Part shown: piece after piece, positions 1 to 11,718 of the stretch
Layout of the letters: each line of letters opens with the position of its first letter
Numbering within the stretch: the stretch's first letter is position 1
From: Cacajao melanocephalus
Taxonomy: Eukaryota; Chordata; Mammalia; Primates; Pitheciidae
DNA length: 64,000 nucleotides
Assembly (NCBI GenBank): GCA_963573385.1
Contig: CAUYLG010022243.1
Span: 62,001-126,000 of the forward strand
Direction of reading: 5' to 3'
Translations under genes and position numbers: made by a program
Notes under the pieces: model-generated
What the model was told of the DNA's origin: nothing
The model's input: the letters and a program-made list of their open reading frames with translations, nothing else
Database searches by the model: none

Positions 1-166
1 CACCCTAGCTCTGAGCAATGTCTCCTTTGCACTAATTATTTCTCTCCGACCTGTTGACTTCAGAATATCCTCCCCTGATTCAATTGTTCCATCTGGTTTA
101 TGGACAAAAAATCAAAACAGCTATCAGAAATTTGTTAAAATTTCTCTCTTTCTTTTACTTTCTTTC

Positions 167-171
<5 letters not shown>

Positions 172-197
<26 letters not shown>
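172..197. repeat. (T)26 homopolymer
   Basis: An unbroken run of 26 T follows a CT-rich stretch. On the minus strand it reads as a poly(A) tail directly after the candidate retrosequence at 198-430. It could equally be a simple T tract. Confidence 0.9.
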
Positions 198-430
198 ACA
201 ACTGGAGAATGCTGTAAACACTGTTGGCATTAGATCAGTTAGAAAAGTCTGCTGATCTGGTTGAGTTAGGCTGCTGCAATTTCGCCTTCATTCCTGCTCT
301 TCAGCTTCATTTGCTCTAACTGCAGCTTTACCATGAGCATGCGCAACCTGGACAGACATTGCCAATTTCTCGACACCATTTTAATATTAATGAATCCTAT
401 ACTGTTACATGGTGTTAAATGCTCAGCTTA
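198..430 (-). pseudogene. Candidate antisense retrosequence, source not recognised
   Basis: Read on the minus strand, this non-repetitive sequence ends in 26 A, as a retroposed transcript would. It holds a short open frame of about 37 codons starting near position 372, but I recognise no protein in any frame. No target-site duplication was found. It may instead be unique DNA that happens to lie next to a T tract. Confidence 0.25.
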
Positions 431-527
431 GACCAAATAAAAAATACAAAAAACATAATAGTAAATAAATTCCTATGGTACATTTTAGAATAATTAAAAA
501 TAATTACATATAAAAATACAAACGATA

Positions 528-690
528 ACATTAGCAGGGGGTGGTAGCCCATGCTTCTAGTACTAGCTACTTGGGAGGCTGAGACAGGAGATCACTTGAG
601 CCCAGTAGTTCGAGGCTGCAGTGGGCCATTATGAAGCCACTGCACTCCAGCCTTGGTCACAGAGCAAGACAGTTTCTAAATAAATATATT
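528..690 (+). mobile_element. Alu fragment (old, 5'-truncated)
   Basis: The sequence aligns by eye to the 3' half of an Alu: the block reading CTACTTGGGAGGCTGAG, then CACTTGAGCCCAG and CACTGCACTCCAGCC. Divergence and the loss of the left arm suggest an old AluJ or FRAM-like copy. The tail is A/T-rich rather than pure A. Confidence 0.85.
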
Positions 691-766
691 TTCTCAATAA
701 ATAAAGTATTTTTAAGTAAGTATTTTTGTGTAAAAATTCTAAACTGACAGAATGGAAAACTAAAAA

Positions 767-1353
767 CAAATGATAACAAGAAAGTGACTGAGGCAGGTCT
801 CAATTAGTAGAGGTTTATTTAGCCAGAGGAGGGAAGAAAAACACAAAAACACACATAGGATGATCTGTGACCTATGCATTTTCAAAGGGACTTTTAGGAA
901 CTTTGTTATTTAAAAGGGAAAGAGCAAGCAGGAGGGAAAATAAAGGAGGGAGGGTAGGAAGTGAGGAAAGTGGTTGCAGTCCTGTGAAGTTCCGATTACC
1001 CTCAGTGAATCTACACTTTACATGTGAAAAGAGGGAGTAGAGGAAACAAATCTACTATGCATTCATCTCAGGGTAGATAGAGGGATGATTTCTGGTCTTG
1101 TCTTTATCCTGTACCTGGGAAGATAAGCTGATAATTGACATTGTCAGGGTGAGATTTAATGGAACTCACTAGTTTATCGGGGGTGGGATATGTATCCTGG
1201 AAGATTTAGGGGCTATGCCACAGGGTTGTGAAACTACAACTGTCTGTTGAAGAAATAAAGGAAGGCAGCATTGCAGGAGTCAATTCCCAAGCTTAATCTT
1301 CCCTTTAGCATAGTGAGTTTGGGGTCTCATGATTCCATTTTCTTTTACACAAA
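767..1353 (-). mobile_element. Solo ERV1-type LTR (MER4-like) with 4-bp target duplication
   Basis: The LTR proper spans 771-1349, starts TGATAAC and ends TTTTACA on the plus strand, so it has the TG...CA ends of an LTR. It is flanked by an exact CAAA at 767-770 and 1350-1353, the 4-bp duplication typical of ERV1 integration. On the minus strand an AATAAA (plus-strand 814-819) lies about 45 bp before the end, followed by a U5-like tail containing TGAGACCTGCCTCAGTCA. There is no internal retroviral sequence beside it, so it is a solo LTR. The MER4-group name is a recollection and less sure than the LTR call. Confidence 0.7.
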
Positions 1354-1705
1354 CTAGGCCTTAAAACTGAGAAATAGTAAAGATTTATAGGTATTAAGAT
1401 TCTTGAGAAAAATTATTTTTAAAATATAAACAAAAATAGCCTCCTAGGATACTATGTTTTGGGATTGCTACAAGTGAAATACAATTACGATTTTACATCT
1501 TTGGAACAATCCTATAAGAAAATAACAAAGAATGTGGGGATTAAATTGAAAGCCAAACTACATTGAGTCAAAATCTTATTTCCAGATGTGGCAGCATCTT
1601 TTCCTGTTGAGCAAAAAGCTTTAGGTCCAATGTTGGCATTACTAGTTATTTAAGAACACACAGACAGATCATGTAAAAGTGATGTTAGTGAAATTTTGCT
1701 AATAG
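1354..1705. other. Unassigned AT-rich spacer between two LTRs
   Basis: I see no repeat consensus, gene or regulatory signal that I can support here. Confidence 0.5.
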
Positions 1706-2801
1706 TGAAGCAGGATATTTCCCTGACCCCTTCACGAGATGACAGGGGTGCCTTGTGTACTCAGCCCGCAGCTCTCAACTCCTTGTGGGAGAGAGCTCGC
1801 AAGCCCATGAGCATGGAAACTGAAGTGAAGAAGCGTAGGAAACAGCTGGCTGCTTTGGTGGGGTGGGACCAAACTCCACTCACTTCGACCCACTGCATTC
1901 CACCCCTCGTGGGAGGGAGCATGCAGATGAGCAGGTGCAGGAACTGGCCGGATGCTTTAGCACTGGCAGGAGGGAACTGCATGCAGGCCCTGGTGCCATG
2001 TCCAGGCAGGGGTGCCTGGGACTCCTGAAGCCCCAGAGGGTGTGTTACAGTGCTGTTTTAGCTCTGTCATCTGAGATGTATTAAGTGTTAACAGCTCAGT
2101 GGGCCCTTTGCCTTTTTGCATGGGCAAATGCCCTCTGTCAGTGAGGTTAAAGGCCCAGTGTGACAGCATTTTGTATCTGCACTCGTGGCTCCCAAGCTCT
2201 TATCCGGCATCCAGGAAAAATGAGGTCACATGAACATATTGAAGGATGGTAAATGCAGGTGATTTTATTGCCAATGAAAGTGGCTTTTAGTGGGAAGGAG
2301 AGCTGAAAAGGGGATGGGGTGGGTAGGTAATCTTCCCCTCAAGTATGATCATCTCTGGTTGGATTCTACTCTGAAGCAATGCCCTCAAGCTGTCCCTCTG
2401 ATATCAAGCCACTTCTCTCTCATGTCCAGCCCTAGTCACGTCTATTGGCTGAGACTGGGGTTTTGTAGGCACAGGATGGGGTGGAGCAGGGCAATGGGTG
2501 GTTTATGAAAAGGCAACATTTGAGCGGGAAAACGGGGTCATAAGTTCTCACTTTGGGCCATGGTTTTAGGCTTTTTGGCTTGAGGGTGGGGTTTCACCAG
2601 GGACCTGTCCTTTTCTGCCTAGAATTCTGCCCCCTGTTCCTATTAATAAGGCAGGACTCTGAGACAATGGTTTGTACTGTGAGGTTCCAGGCTATCTTAG
2701 AATCTAGATTTCTAAAGGCTCTTGGCTTTGCTGACTCATACATTTCCTTTCTCTCAAAATTGATTTATCAGCTCACTCTTAACCTATTGTGATGTTTCTC
2801 A
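1706..2801 (-). mobile_element. Long ERV1-type LTR (MER52-like)
   Basis: This ~1.1 kb block is much richer in G and C than its surroundings, with many TG/CA pairs where the family would carry CpG, as in a decayed methylated LTR. Read on the minus strand it has U3 text with a CAAT-like CAGCCAATAG, a TACAAAAC near plus 2460, then CAATAAAATC (AATAAA at plus 2264-2269) and a long GC-rich U5 ending in CCTGCTTCA at 1706. The right edge, near 2,780-2,801, is approximate, and no matching target duplication was found. Open frames of 70-110 codons inside it are by-products of base composition. The MER52 assignment is from memory. Confidence 0.6.
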
Positions 2802-3097
2802 GCGATGAATAATTGAGATTAAACAAAGTAGGTAGTTAAAAAACAAAAAGCAAAGTTGGTAGCAAAGTACCAAAAACAAAAAACCCAAAGGCATCTTAAG
2901 AGAAAAAGAAATTGATATGAACAGAGGTAATGTTGTAATTTGAAAACTATCTATATTTAGGCACCAATGATTAATTCACCATATTTATGTCTCCCTTTCT
3001 ATCTGTTCCAAATGCTTTGGAAATTTTCTAATTAAAAGTAGGTGGAAATAGAAAATTTAGAAATAAGCCTTTAGATTTACTGATTTTTTTTTTAACA
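2802..3097. other. Unassigned AT-rich sequence
   Basis: Nothing recognisable apart from short A-rich runs. Confidence 0.4.
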
Positions 3098-4378
3098 AGG
3101 GTACAAAGACAATTCCATAACAAAAGAGTAGTCTTTTAAATAAAGAGTACTGGGCTACTGAGTATCCATATAAAAAAAAAAGTTACCTAGACCCTTACCC
3201 CACACTATACAGAGATATTAATTCAAAATGAATTATAAACCTAAATATAAGGGCTAAAACTGTAAAACTTTCTAGAAGAAAACATAAAAGAAAGTATTGT
3301 AACCATAGGTTGGACAAAGATATTTTAGTTATAACACCCAAAACAAATTACTTAAAAGAAAACAATTGCTCAGTTAGACTTTATCTAAACTAAAATTTTG
3401 CTCTTCTAAAAATGTAATTAAAAATTAAAAGACAAAACATACATTTGGATATCGTATTTATAAATCACATATTTGAGGACTCACATTCAGAATGTAAAAG
3501 AACTCTTAACTCAATAACAAGAACATAATTTAAAAATGGTCAAAATATTTTCATAGACATTTACCAAAAAGATATAGAAAAGGCTACCAAGGATCTGGAA
3601 GATGTTTAATATTATGAGTCACTTAAAAATGCAAACTAAAATCACAAGATACCATTTCACACATACACTAGAATAGTTGTAATCCAAAATATTGAAAACA
3701 CCAAATGTTGGTGAATACATGGAGAAATTTGAGCCCTCACACATTCCCTCTGTTAGGAATGGAAAACACTATAATCACTTTGGAAAATACTTTTGACAGT
3801 TTCGTAAAAATTAAGCATGTACTTAATCATACAACACAGCCTGCCTACCCAAGATAATTGAAAACATCAGACCAAATGAAGACGTGTATGTGGATGTTCC
3901 TAGCAACATCATTGATAATAGCACTAATCTGGAACCAATCCTGATGTCTATTGACTAGTGAATAAATACACAAAATATTCATAAAATGTAATATTATTTA
4001 GCAATAAAAAGAAATGAACTACTGATTCATGCAACAACATAGATGAACCTCAAGAACACTATGCTGAATGACAGAAGCCAGATCTAAAAGGAAACATATT
4101 GTGTATATTTGTTTATATAAAATTTTTAGGAAAGGTAAATTTATAGAGACAGCAGATCAGCAGTTACCTGACGACAGTAGAGGGGGCAGGATTGACTGCC
4201 AATGGGGATGAGGTTCCAGGCTATTTTGGGGAGGCTACAAATGTTCCAAAATTATATTGTGGTAGTGGTTGCAAGTTTGTATAAATTTCATAAAAATCAC
4301 CAACTGTTATACTTACAATTGGTGAATTTTATGGTGCATAAATTATGCCTTAATGAAAATATTAAATTTGTTTAAAGT
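3098..4378 (+). mobile_element. L1M 3' end (old LINE-1, ORF2 C-terminus and 3' UTR)
   Basis: Plus-strand text follows the end of LINE-1 ORF2: a piece like 'tctagaagaaaacataaaag', then 'gctcttctaaaaatgtaatt', the GGATGTTCCTAGCAACATCAT segment and a tail near 4,020-4,100 typical of mammalian L1M. The reading frame is broken throughout by stops and indels, so nothing functional remains. It ends in a diverged 3' UTR near 'ggtgaattttatggtgcat', as in L1MB-L1ME families. Confidence 0.8.
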
Positions 4379-7359
4379 ATGTGGAAGGCAAATCTCTAAT
4401 AACAGATTTTTTAAAATACTCTTGAGAATAAGAAAACATTGATGCCTGTTAGGAACATAATGTTTATAGAGAAGGGTGAGTGATTTACTTCTGCCTGTAA
4501 AAATGATTTCAGTCTAATGTTGTTACTTTCTCCTCATAGACAGCAAGTGAACCTCAGGGAACTCTTTTCACATAAGCTAATTCAAGGAACATTGTCCATG
4601 CTCTGGTTTCTTTGTAAATTTCCACAGTAAATCAAGCAATTTATACGATTAGTGAGGTTTTCTTTTTTTCCTTTTTAGTGTCCTGTACCAATGGTTATTT
4701 TTATCTTTTAAAAACTGTTATTGAAGTGCTATATGCAAATAACCTGCACATAAATTGCTGAAGAATCTTGAATGAAGACTAGAAAGGATCAGTATAAATC
4801 CTAGTTTTATAAAAAAGCATAAAGACCAAGCTCAGAAAGAAATAATGTTTTTTGCTTATCAGATTCCACATTATCTATTTGACTCATTCTAGTAGAGGAT
4901 ATACCAAAGTGGATGTTAGGAAGGAAGGATAGTTTGCATAATAGTCAACAATAAGGAATGCCACTTATTTTGTTTTAGGATGTTTCATTATTGATTTATT
5001 GCCCTCTTGCTTTATTTAGCTACCTTAATTCAGTAAAATAAACTAGATCCATTTTCAAATGTCAGGTTCTCAATGTCATATCTTTTATCAAATGATCCTT
5101 TCACTTTCTTTATTTGAATTTAATGAGTCAAAGTTTCTTGAAATTCAGTTCAACTTAGTGTTCATGGAAACTCAAAGACAGTGTTTGAGGGAAGAAGTTT
5201 AATTGCATCATACTCTGGTTGAAAAAAAGCGTACTAGTGCCAAGAAAGCTTTTGTCAGCAAGGAATCCATAGAAGAGAATGAAATAATTTTCTTAAGAAA
5301 ATATTTCAGTTTTTGGATATAACCTGATAGAACTGCCAGGGATGGGAATATTGAGTTGAGAGAGCATGAGTTCTGAAGTCTGTGGCTGAAGTTCACAGTA
5401 GACAATGCTCCTCTAAACACTGTATTTTAAGGAAGCAGAGATGGTTGCAAAATAGGAGACTTGCAACAAATTAGGTCCTCTGGAAGAAACCGGGTATTGT
5501 TTCAGTGGAAATGTCTGTAAATTGGGGACGGAGGCTAGGAAATACAATTTCATGGGGTCTTAATGTTACCACTTTTGGTGTTTCCATAATCATGTTTCAA
5601 AATGTGCAAGATTCCATTTGTAAAGTGACTCTATTTCTTGAGAGAAACCTATTAAGGCTAAATGAGAGTACATTTATGCAAATTATTTTGCTTTTGATTA
5701 TCTTTTCAATTAAAATTTAAGACTTACATTGGGACGTAATTTGTTGAAGTTGCCATCACAATTGTGTTTTTATCATGTAGTTAGAAATCTACATGGCTTA
5801 CATAGACGTATGAGGAATTAGATAGATTAACGTTTAATAAAAACCTGACAGTATCAGTTCCATATTTCTTATGGGCCTTTGTCCATTCCTCAGATGACCT
5901 TCCTGTGACCTTAATTTCTCTTGCAGCTAAAAAGCATAGAGAAGGAACCTAATGGTTTCCAAGTTTTCCAAGGCTCATGTATGCCGCCCCTCTTCATTTT
6001 TTACCAAGTCAAATAAATAGACTTTTACTCTCGTAACATACAAGGAATTATAGAGACAAATTTTGCCTGGTATTCATAATCTTAATTAATCTGTTTTGGG
6101 TTTTTTTTCTATTGCATTATTCAATCTGATTTTATAAATCAGGCTGCAGGAAGAACATACTACAGTACTTACTTACTTGAACAATAAGAAATTCAAAATT
6201 GCAAGTATGGCAGTCCATGTTGCACAGAAACAAGTTTCAACACAGCTAAAGGAAAGCATTTTAATTCCTGCTAACACTGCTCCCAATCATACAATCATTG
6301 GATTCAAATGTGCCCTCTAGTCTTAGAAATGAATCTGTCAGTGGTCAGGGCTCAAAATGTCAAAAGAAAGGAAGAGAAGACTAGAGGACACATGAATACA
6401 ATTTCAGAAAATTTATTTCTAGCAAAATACTGTTCCTTATATTTTCAAATTACGTAGCGTGTATTGTATTTTCAAATCATCAAGTGTGTAGAGGATTCTG
6501 TGACTTACTAGGTGAAGATGCAATAATTAGGATAAAAGCATATATTTTTATTGGAATTAATTAAATTTATAAAGGTGGCTTATGAATAATAAACATTTTC
6601 TTACATGAAACACTGAAAGGATTCAGAAAAGTTCAAAACTCAATTTTACTTCACAGCATTTGGGAAGTCATTTGGTGAAAGACAAATGGTGAGGTAACAT
6701 AGGATATTATACGGATTTCCGGCTTCATCTAAGCTTTTACTTGGGTCTTTAAGATGTTGACTAACACAGAGTGGACTGAGGCTATGTTGGGGATTCTCCT
6801 TCAATGTTTTATTACTTTCTCTAAGCTTACAGCAAAATACTTTGACAAGTTTAATCAACATTAGACTCTAGTTGTCTTAAGTCTAAAGGAAGTTAGTAAT
6901 TGCTTTACAAATACTAAAGATATAAACGGCATTTTAAAAATCTAGGATTTATTCTTCTGGTTTGTTATATATTTTGCCCAGAGGTAGACTTTTTAAAAAT
7001 TACAGGAGTTGAATTTTGCCAGAAATGTATTCATGCACATAAATTGAAAGAGACAGGATGATAGGACATTGTATTCTAGAAGAGAACAAAATGAAAATAC
7101 ATTGTATCTATTTTCTTCAGGGTACAATACTTCATCTAGTAAACAGTTTTTAAATATGCTTTGCACTGTATCATTCTCATTCTCCTAGAAGACAATATTG
7201 GAGTTCTCTGTATCCTGATGATTCTTTCAATTCATAAATTCACAAAGGATATCATGTCCTCATGGATGTGACCTAGGCAGATGTTATTAATGAAAAGGAA
7301 TTCGAATTTTAAAAAAGGAGAAATAGGTACTAGAATTGAAAGGAGGATGTTCTATCTAG
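4379..7359. other. Unassigned AT-rich intergenic or intronic DNA
   Basis: About 3 kb in which I recognise no repeat family, exon or RNA. Open frames here reach at most about 71 codons and carry no recognisable motif. Very old L1 or MIR remnants could escape detection by eye. Confidence 0.45.
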
Positions 7360-7756
7360 GTGTTGTATTAGTCAGAAAGGATTAGATTATGCTGCACTAA
7401 GAAGACAAAAACAAATTTTAGTGGAGTTACACAACAAAAAGTCTGGTTCTTATGCACATTATCCATCCAATGTAGGTCAGTGAGGGGTTCCACTCATCTT
7501 GTTTATTCAGTGACCCAGGATGACAAAGGGTTCATCCTGATACAACTATACTGCAATAGTGGGGAGAAGGGTGTGGCAAATCTCAATTGGGCTCTGAACT
7601 TCTACTTAGATTTCACTGGCCAAAGCAATTCTCTTGGCCATGCCTAACTTCAAAGAAGGTGGAGAAGTATGAATCTACCTGGTGCCCAAAGTGAGAGAAC
7701 CAGAAATAAATGGTAAAAGAGCCAGAAAAGAGTGAAGATAAACATCACCAATGACT
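7360..7756 (-). mobile_element. ERVL-type LTR or similar ancient LTR-like repeat
   Basis: The block resembles a common mammalian repeat with 'attatgctgcactaa' near its left edge, a central 'ggccatgcctaacttcaaag' and a right edge 'agagaaccagaaat'. The known family reads as an LTR on the minus strand, with its polyadenylation region near plus 7,410, which is degenerate in this copy. Family name uncertain (LTR33-like is my best guess). Confidence 0.45.
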
Positions 7757-8231
7757 TAAATTGCATTATAAATTATAGTCAAGGAAAGATTTGTTGAAGA
7801 GCTAATTGATCACCTTTTACAGAGACAATAAGTTTTACCCTTGATGATTTACTTCAGTTTCTTCAACGAGGCCGTTTATTAGAAAAAGAAACACTGTTAT
7901 GAATTGCAATGTACTCCATGGTATATATCAGTTCTAGCTAGTCTTGTCATCAGGAGTTACTATCATTTGTAATTGAAAAGAAGAAAGTGGTTCTCAAAGT
8001 GATTGGTATTGTTCTAACAACTATTTTTATAAAATTTTCTGAAATTGGTTTGAGGTATGTATTTCAGTAGACATGAGAAGGCCCTTAGATATTTTGCCTT
8101 GCACAAATCACTCTTGTGGAATATAAATTATTCTCATTGTGTTAGGAGTGGTAATTGTAGCCAGGTCTAGATGATTAAAACTAAACTAAATTACAACTTA
8201 CATAACAACTATATGGTCATTTTCATTTTCT
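7757..8231. other. Unassigned sequence
   Basis: No repeat, gene or signal recognised. Confidence 0.4.
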
Positions 8232-8318
8232 GTAGGGGATTGGTTCTAGAACTCCCTTAGATACTGAAATCCACAGATGATCAAATCTCTTACATAAAAT
8301 GAAAATGATATATGCCAC
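8232..8318 (+). mobile_element. MER2-like fragment (Tigger-type DNA transposon), first head copy
   Basis: Contains GGGGATTGGTTCTAGAAC followed by 'cccttagatactgaaatcca', which matches the start of the MER2 consensus. It breaks off after about 85 bp. A second copy of the same part follows at 8,392, with L1 sequence between them. Confidence 0.6.
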
Positions 8319-8390
8319 AGTATCTGCACCATTTTACATTCTCACTGGCAGTGTGTGAGTTCCAATTTCTCCACATCCTCACTAGCACCT
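8319..8390 (-). mobile_element. Short L1 ORF2 scrap
   Basis: 'ccaatttctccacatcctca' and the preceding 'cattctcactggcagtgtg' match the minus strand of the L1 ORF2 region that reads '...ggagaaa...' in sense. It lies between two MER2 heads. Confidence 0.5.
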
Positions 8391-8391
8391 A

Positions 8392-8735
8392 CAGGCATCC
8401 ATCAGTATCCACAAGGGATTGGTTCCAGGAGCCCTGCAGATACCAACATTCACAGATATTCAGGTTCCTTATATAAAATGATGTAGTATTTGCATTTAAC
8501 CTACATACATCCTCCTTTATACTTTAAATCCTTTCTAGGTTTCTTATAGTACTTCCCACAATGTAAATGCTATGTAAATAATTGCTGCATTGTAATGTTT
8601 AGGGAATAATAATGAGAAAAAACAAGTCTGTACAAGTTTAGTACAGACATAATCATCCATTTTTACCCAATATTTTCCATCCAAGGTTGGTTAAATTCAC
8701 AGAGGTGGAAATGACAGACAATGAGGGCAAACAGC
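8392..8735 (+). mobile_element. MER2 (Tigger1-related non-autonomous DNA transposon)
   Basis: Matches the MER2 consensus over most of its ~345 bp: GGGATTGGTTCCAGGAGCCC, 'ttatataaaatgatgtagta', 'cttcccacaatgtaaatgct' and a tail around 'gtctgtacaagtttagtaca'. There is no transposase coding sequence, as expected for this derivative. Confidence 0.75.
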
Positions 8736-11718
8736 ACTCTATTGGTTGAGTCTGCTTATTAAATATCACATCATAGTATTATCCCCATTATAAGCCATTG
8801 AACGTTGCCTATAGGAAATACTGCTCCACAGCCACACACATACTCTGAGCCCCAAAATATGTTCACAACAGGTCCAGAAAGTAACAGAACGGATATTTAA
8901 CATTAACTAAAGTTACCACATTTTTCACCCCAATTGCTATAATTCTTAGTGTGACAGATAATTTTGTGCCACTTCTGTGCAGAAGAGGTGGTCTGCAATA
9001 CATAATTTGGAGGTTGAGAACACAATAGGTCCTCAATGGAGATCTGAGAATGAATGAAGGAAGAATCAATTTTCTGAAACATTTTCTTTTTTGGGGTAAT
9101 GCAGTACTCAAAAGTATTACCCTTGAAAGTACATAATCAATACATGGTATGTAACATTAACCTGTTAACATTACTAGCAAAGTAAAATGTAAAGAACAAA
9201 TTCTTTTACTAATATGCGCGCACTGGAAGAAAATTTGAGGTCACTTCTTCCATATCCTCTCATAACAGCGTTGTATCTCAAGGTAGAAGAACATGCCAAT
9301 TTGCTACTCTTCATTTTATGCAGAAAATAGTTTTTAAAAACAACAGAAATTGAAGAGGAAAAAAGGCACTCAAGTTTTTAAAAAAAATATATAGATCTGA
9401 ACAAGAATGAATAGCACATCATATAGTGATGTGGGATGGCAGAGTAATTCAGTGTTTTTATAGGAGGTTTGTTTTTCTTTAATCACAAGACTTCATAGAT
9501 TGAAATGAAAACTGAACAGGAAACATATTTTCTTTTCATTTGGGTCAAAGGAGTCCTGAGGCAGAGATTTAAAACTCCCCAATAGATGTTGAGTTTTACA
9601 GTGGTTGGCAAAGTTATTTGCATACGACCGTTGAATTAATGGGTGTTTGACTTGAAAAATAGAGAAAAACAAACATAATAAAAAGTATAAATCACTCATA
9701 GCCCTTTAAAATTTATGTGGGCTCTGAAGTAAAAGTCTCTTTGTCCTCTTGAATTCTAATATTTTTTCTCTGTGCTTATGCAAACATACACACACAAATG
9801 TATATATCTTTTAAAAAAGAGAAGGGGCATGCCAAACACATTGATTTCCAATTTTTTTTAATGTAATATATTATGTACACCTTTTAAGTCCACATATCTA
9901 ATGTTATCTCACTGAGGTAACTACTTGGTACATCACTGTATTGATGTTCTCTAATTTACCTAGTAAATGTCCCCTATTGACAGACTTCTTTTGTTTCTAA
10001 TTTTATATTATTATAAATAAAGCTGGAGTTTTATGTATAAAGCTGAAATCTCCTTTTAAATATTGTGAATACTTTAAAGTTGTCTTAATTATAAGAATCA
10101 AAACATCTTGAGCGTAACAAAATGTATTAATTATAAAAGTTACGGGATCAATAGGAAGAAAACAGGACAAGGGATGCACAACAAGAAGAAACTTTGCTGA
10201 TCAGTAATCATACATAAAAAGTTCCCAGAGAACTTTTTATATATTGCTTCTCTGTGGAGTTGTCAAAGCATTCTACATGTGATGTTATAAAGGCATAGGG
10301 TGAGACATTCAAGCCTCACGCCACAGGCCCTCTAAGATTCTAAACTGTCATCTCATTTAGGTCTCAGGTCTCAGTGTACACTTTCAGATATCACATGGCT
10401 TGGGAATAGTTACAACAGTAAGGGATGTTCATTAGGTAGACTATACCTAATGCCAGATAGTTAAGGCCACACGTTCCCAAGGCAAGATTTCTGTTTGGTT
10501 TTGAAAGCAATGAAGAAAAAATTCTCATATCCCCTATGCTACTCAAGGAAACATAAGCTTTAAGTGTTATTTTCCAAAATATAAAAACAGATGGCATACA
10601 CTTTGTTATTAACGGACCAAAGTTTATTTTGAAGATTATATTAACATGGTATAATGATTTCATATTTTTTTCTGTGTTATTGCTATCACTTCAACCTAGA
10701 ATATGTTCCATATTTTATATCAAGTTTTTCTCCAATAATTTGCAAAATGAGAGAAAACAAAAAACCCAAACTCCAAATAGAAACTTACTGCAGAATAGAG
10801 ATAACACTTTATAAATTTAGATGGATTTCAGAATAAAATCTGGAAAAGACAAATTAATTTTTTAAAAACTGCATGTGGAATTAGGCTTTGCCAAAATTCA
10901 CATTTACTTTAAATGAATTTTGGATCATTTTAAATCTATGTAAACCTCACCTAACCTTATCCATGGTGACAGTGATATGTATAAGCCCTCTAACTTTTTG
11001 GTTGATTGTTTAGTTTTACATGTTTCCTCTACCATTCATTTTATTGTTTATGTCAGATTTCAGATGGTTGTGATTTTTCTCAAAATACTTAGCAACTTTA
11101 TGTTACGGAATTGAGACGTTTGTTTATTATTAGCCTGCTTTCAATTTCATAGTTGAATGATCTGTATATTATCATCAGATAAAGACCATAGGATAAAGCG
11201 AGGATTTATTAGCTTCTTGTCCATTGGCTTCATAGACAAGGAAACGTAGAAGAGCTCCACTTGAGAATATCTAATTTTAGATCATGGAAAAATCTGCTTT
11301 ATATTGATTTTTCAATTTTTATAATTTTGGTTTCAATTTTATGGCTAGAGAATACCATATGTAAACTCATAGCCAATTTATAGATTTTCAATAAGTCTAT
11401 ATTCTAGTTATAGTTTTATTTATTCCTGAGAGAATCAGTGTCTATACGGGTCCACTCAGTGTAGATCCTCCCAGTTCAGGGGCATAAATGAATGAATGCA
11501 AACAGTCACAATAAGTAATGGTGGCTGATATTTACAACCTTTCTATTTAACAGTGTGTTAGTATAGACATATTAATAAAAATTCAAATTCATAAGCCACC
11601 ACAAATTATGTGATTTAGTTATTACACATTACAGACTTATACTTCAAATTCTATGTTTCAAAGAATTGATTCCCTCAGAAGAAATTACTTAGCAATATTG
11701 TGCAAAATAATTTATACA
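8736..11718. other. Unassigned AT-rich DNA
   Basis: About 3 kb without a supported feature. The stretch near 9,955-10,035 is weakly like antisense L1 ('ttatattattataaataaag') but too diverged to call. Open frames here reach 90 codons and look random. Confidence 0.4.

Noticed and set aside
1696..2028. 110-codon plus-strand frame and overlapping antisense frames at 1.7-2.8 kb
   Set aside because: Explained by the GC-rich MER52-like LTR.
9955..10035. L1-like antisense stretch
   Set aside because: Too short and diverged to separate from chance in AT-rich DNA.
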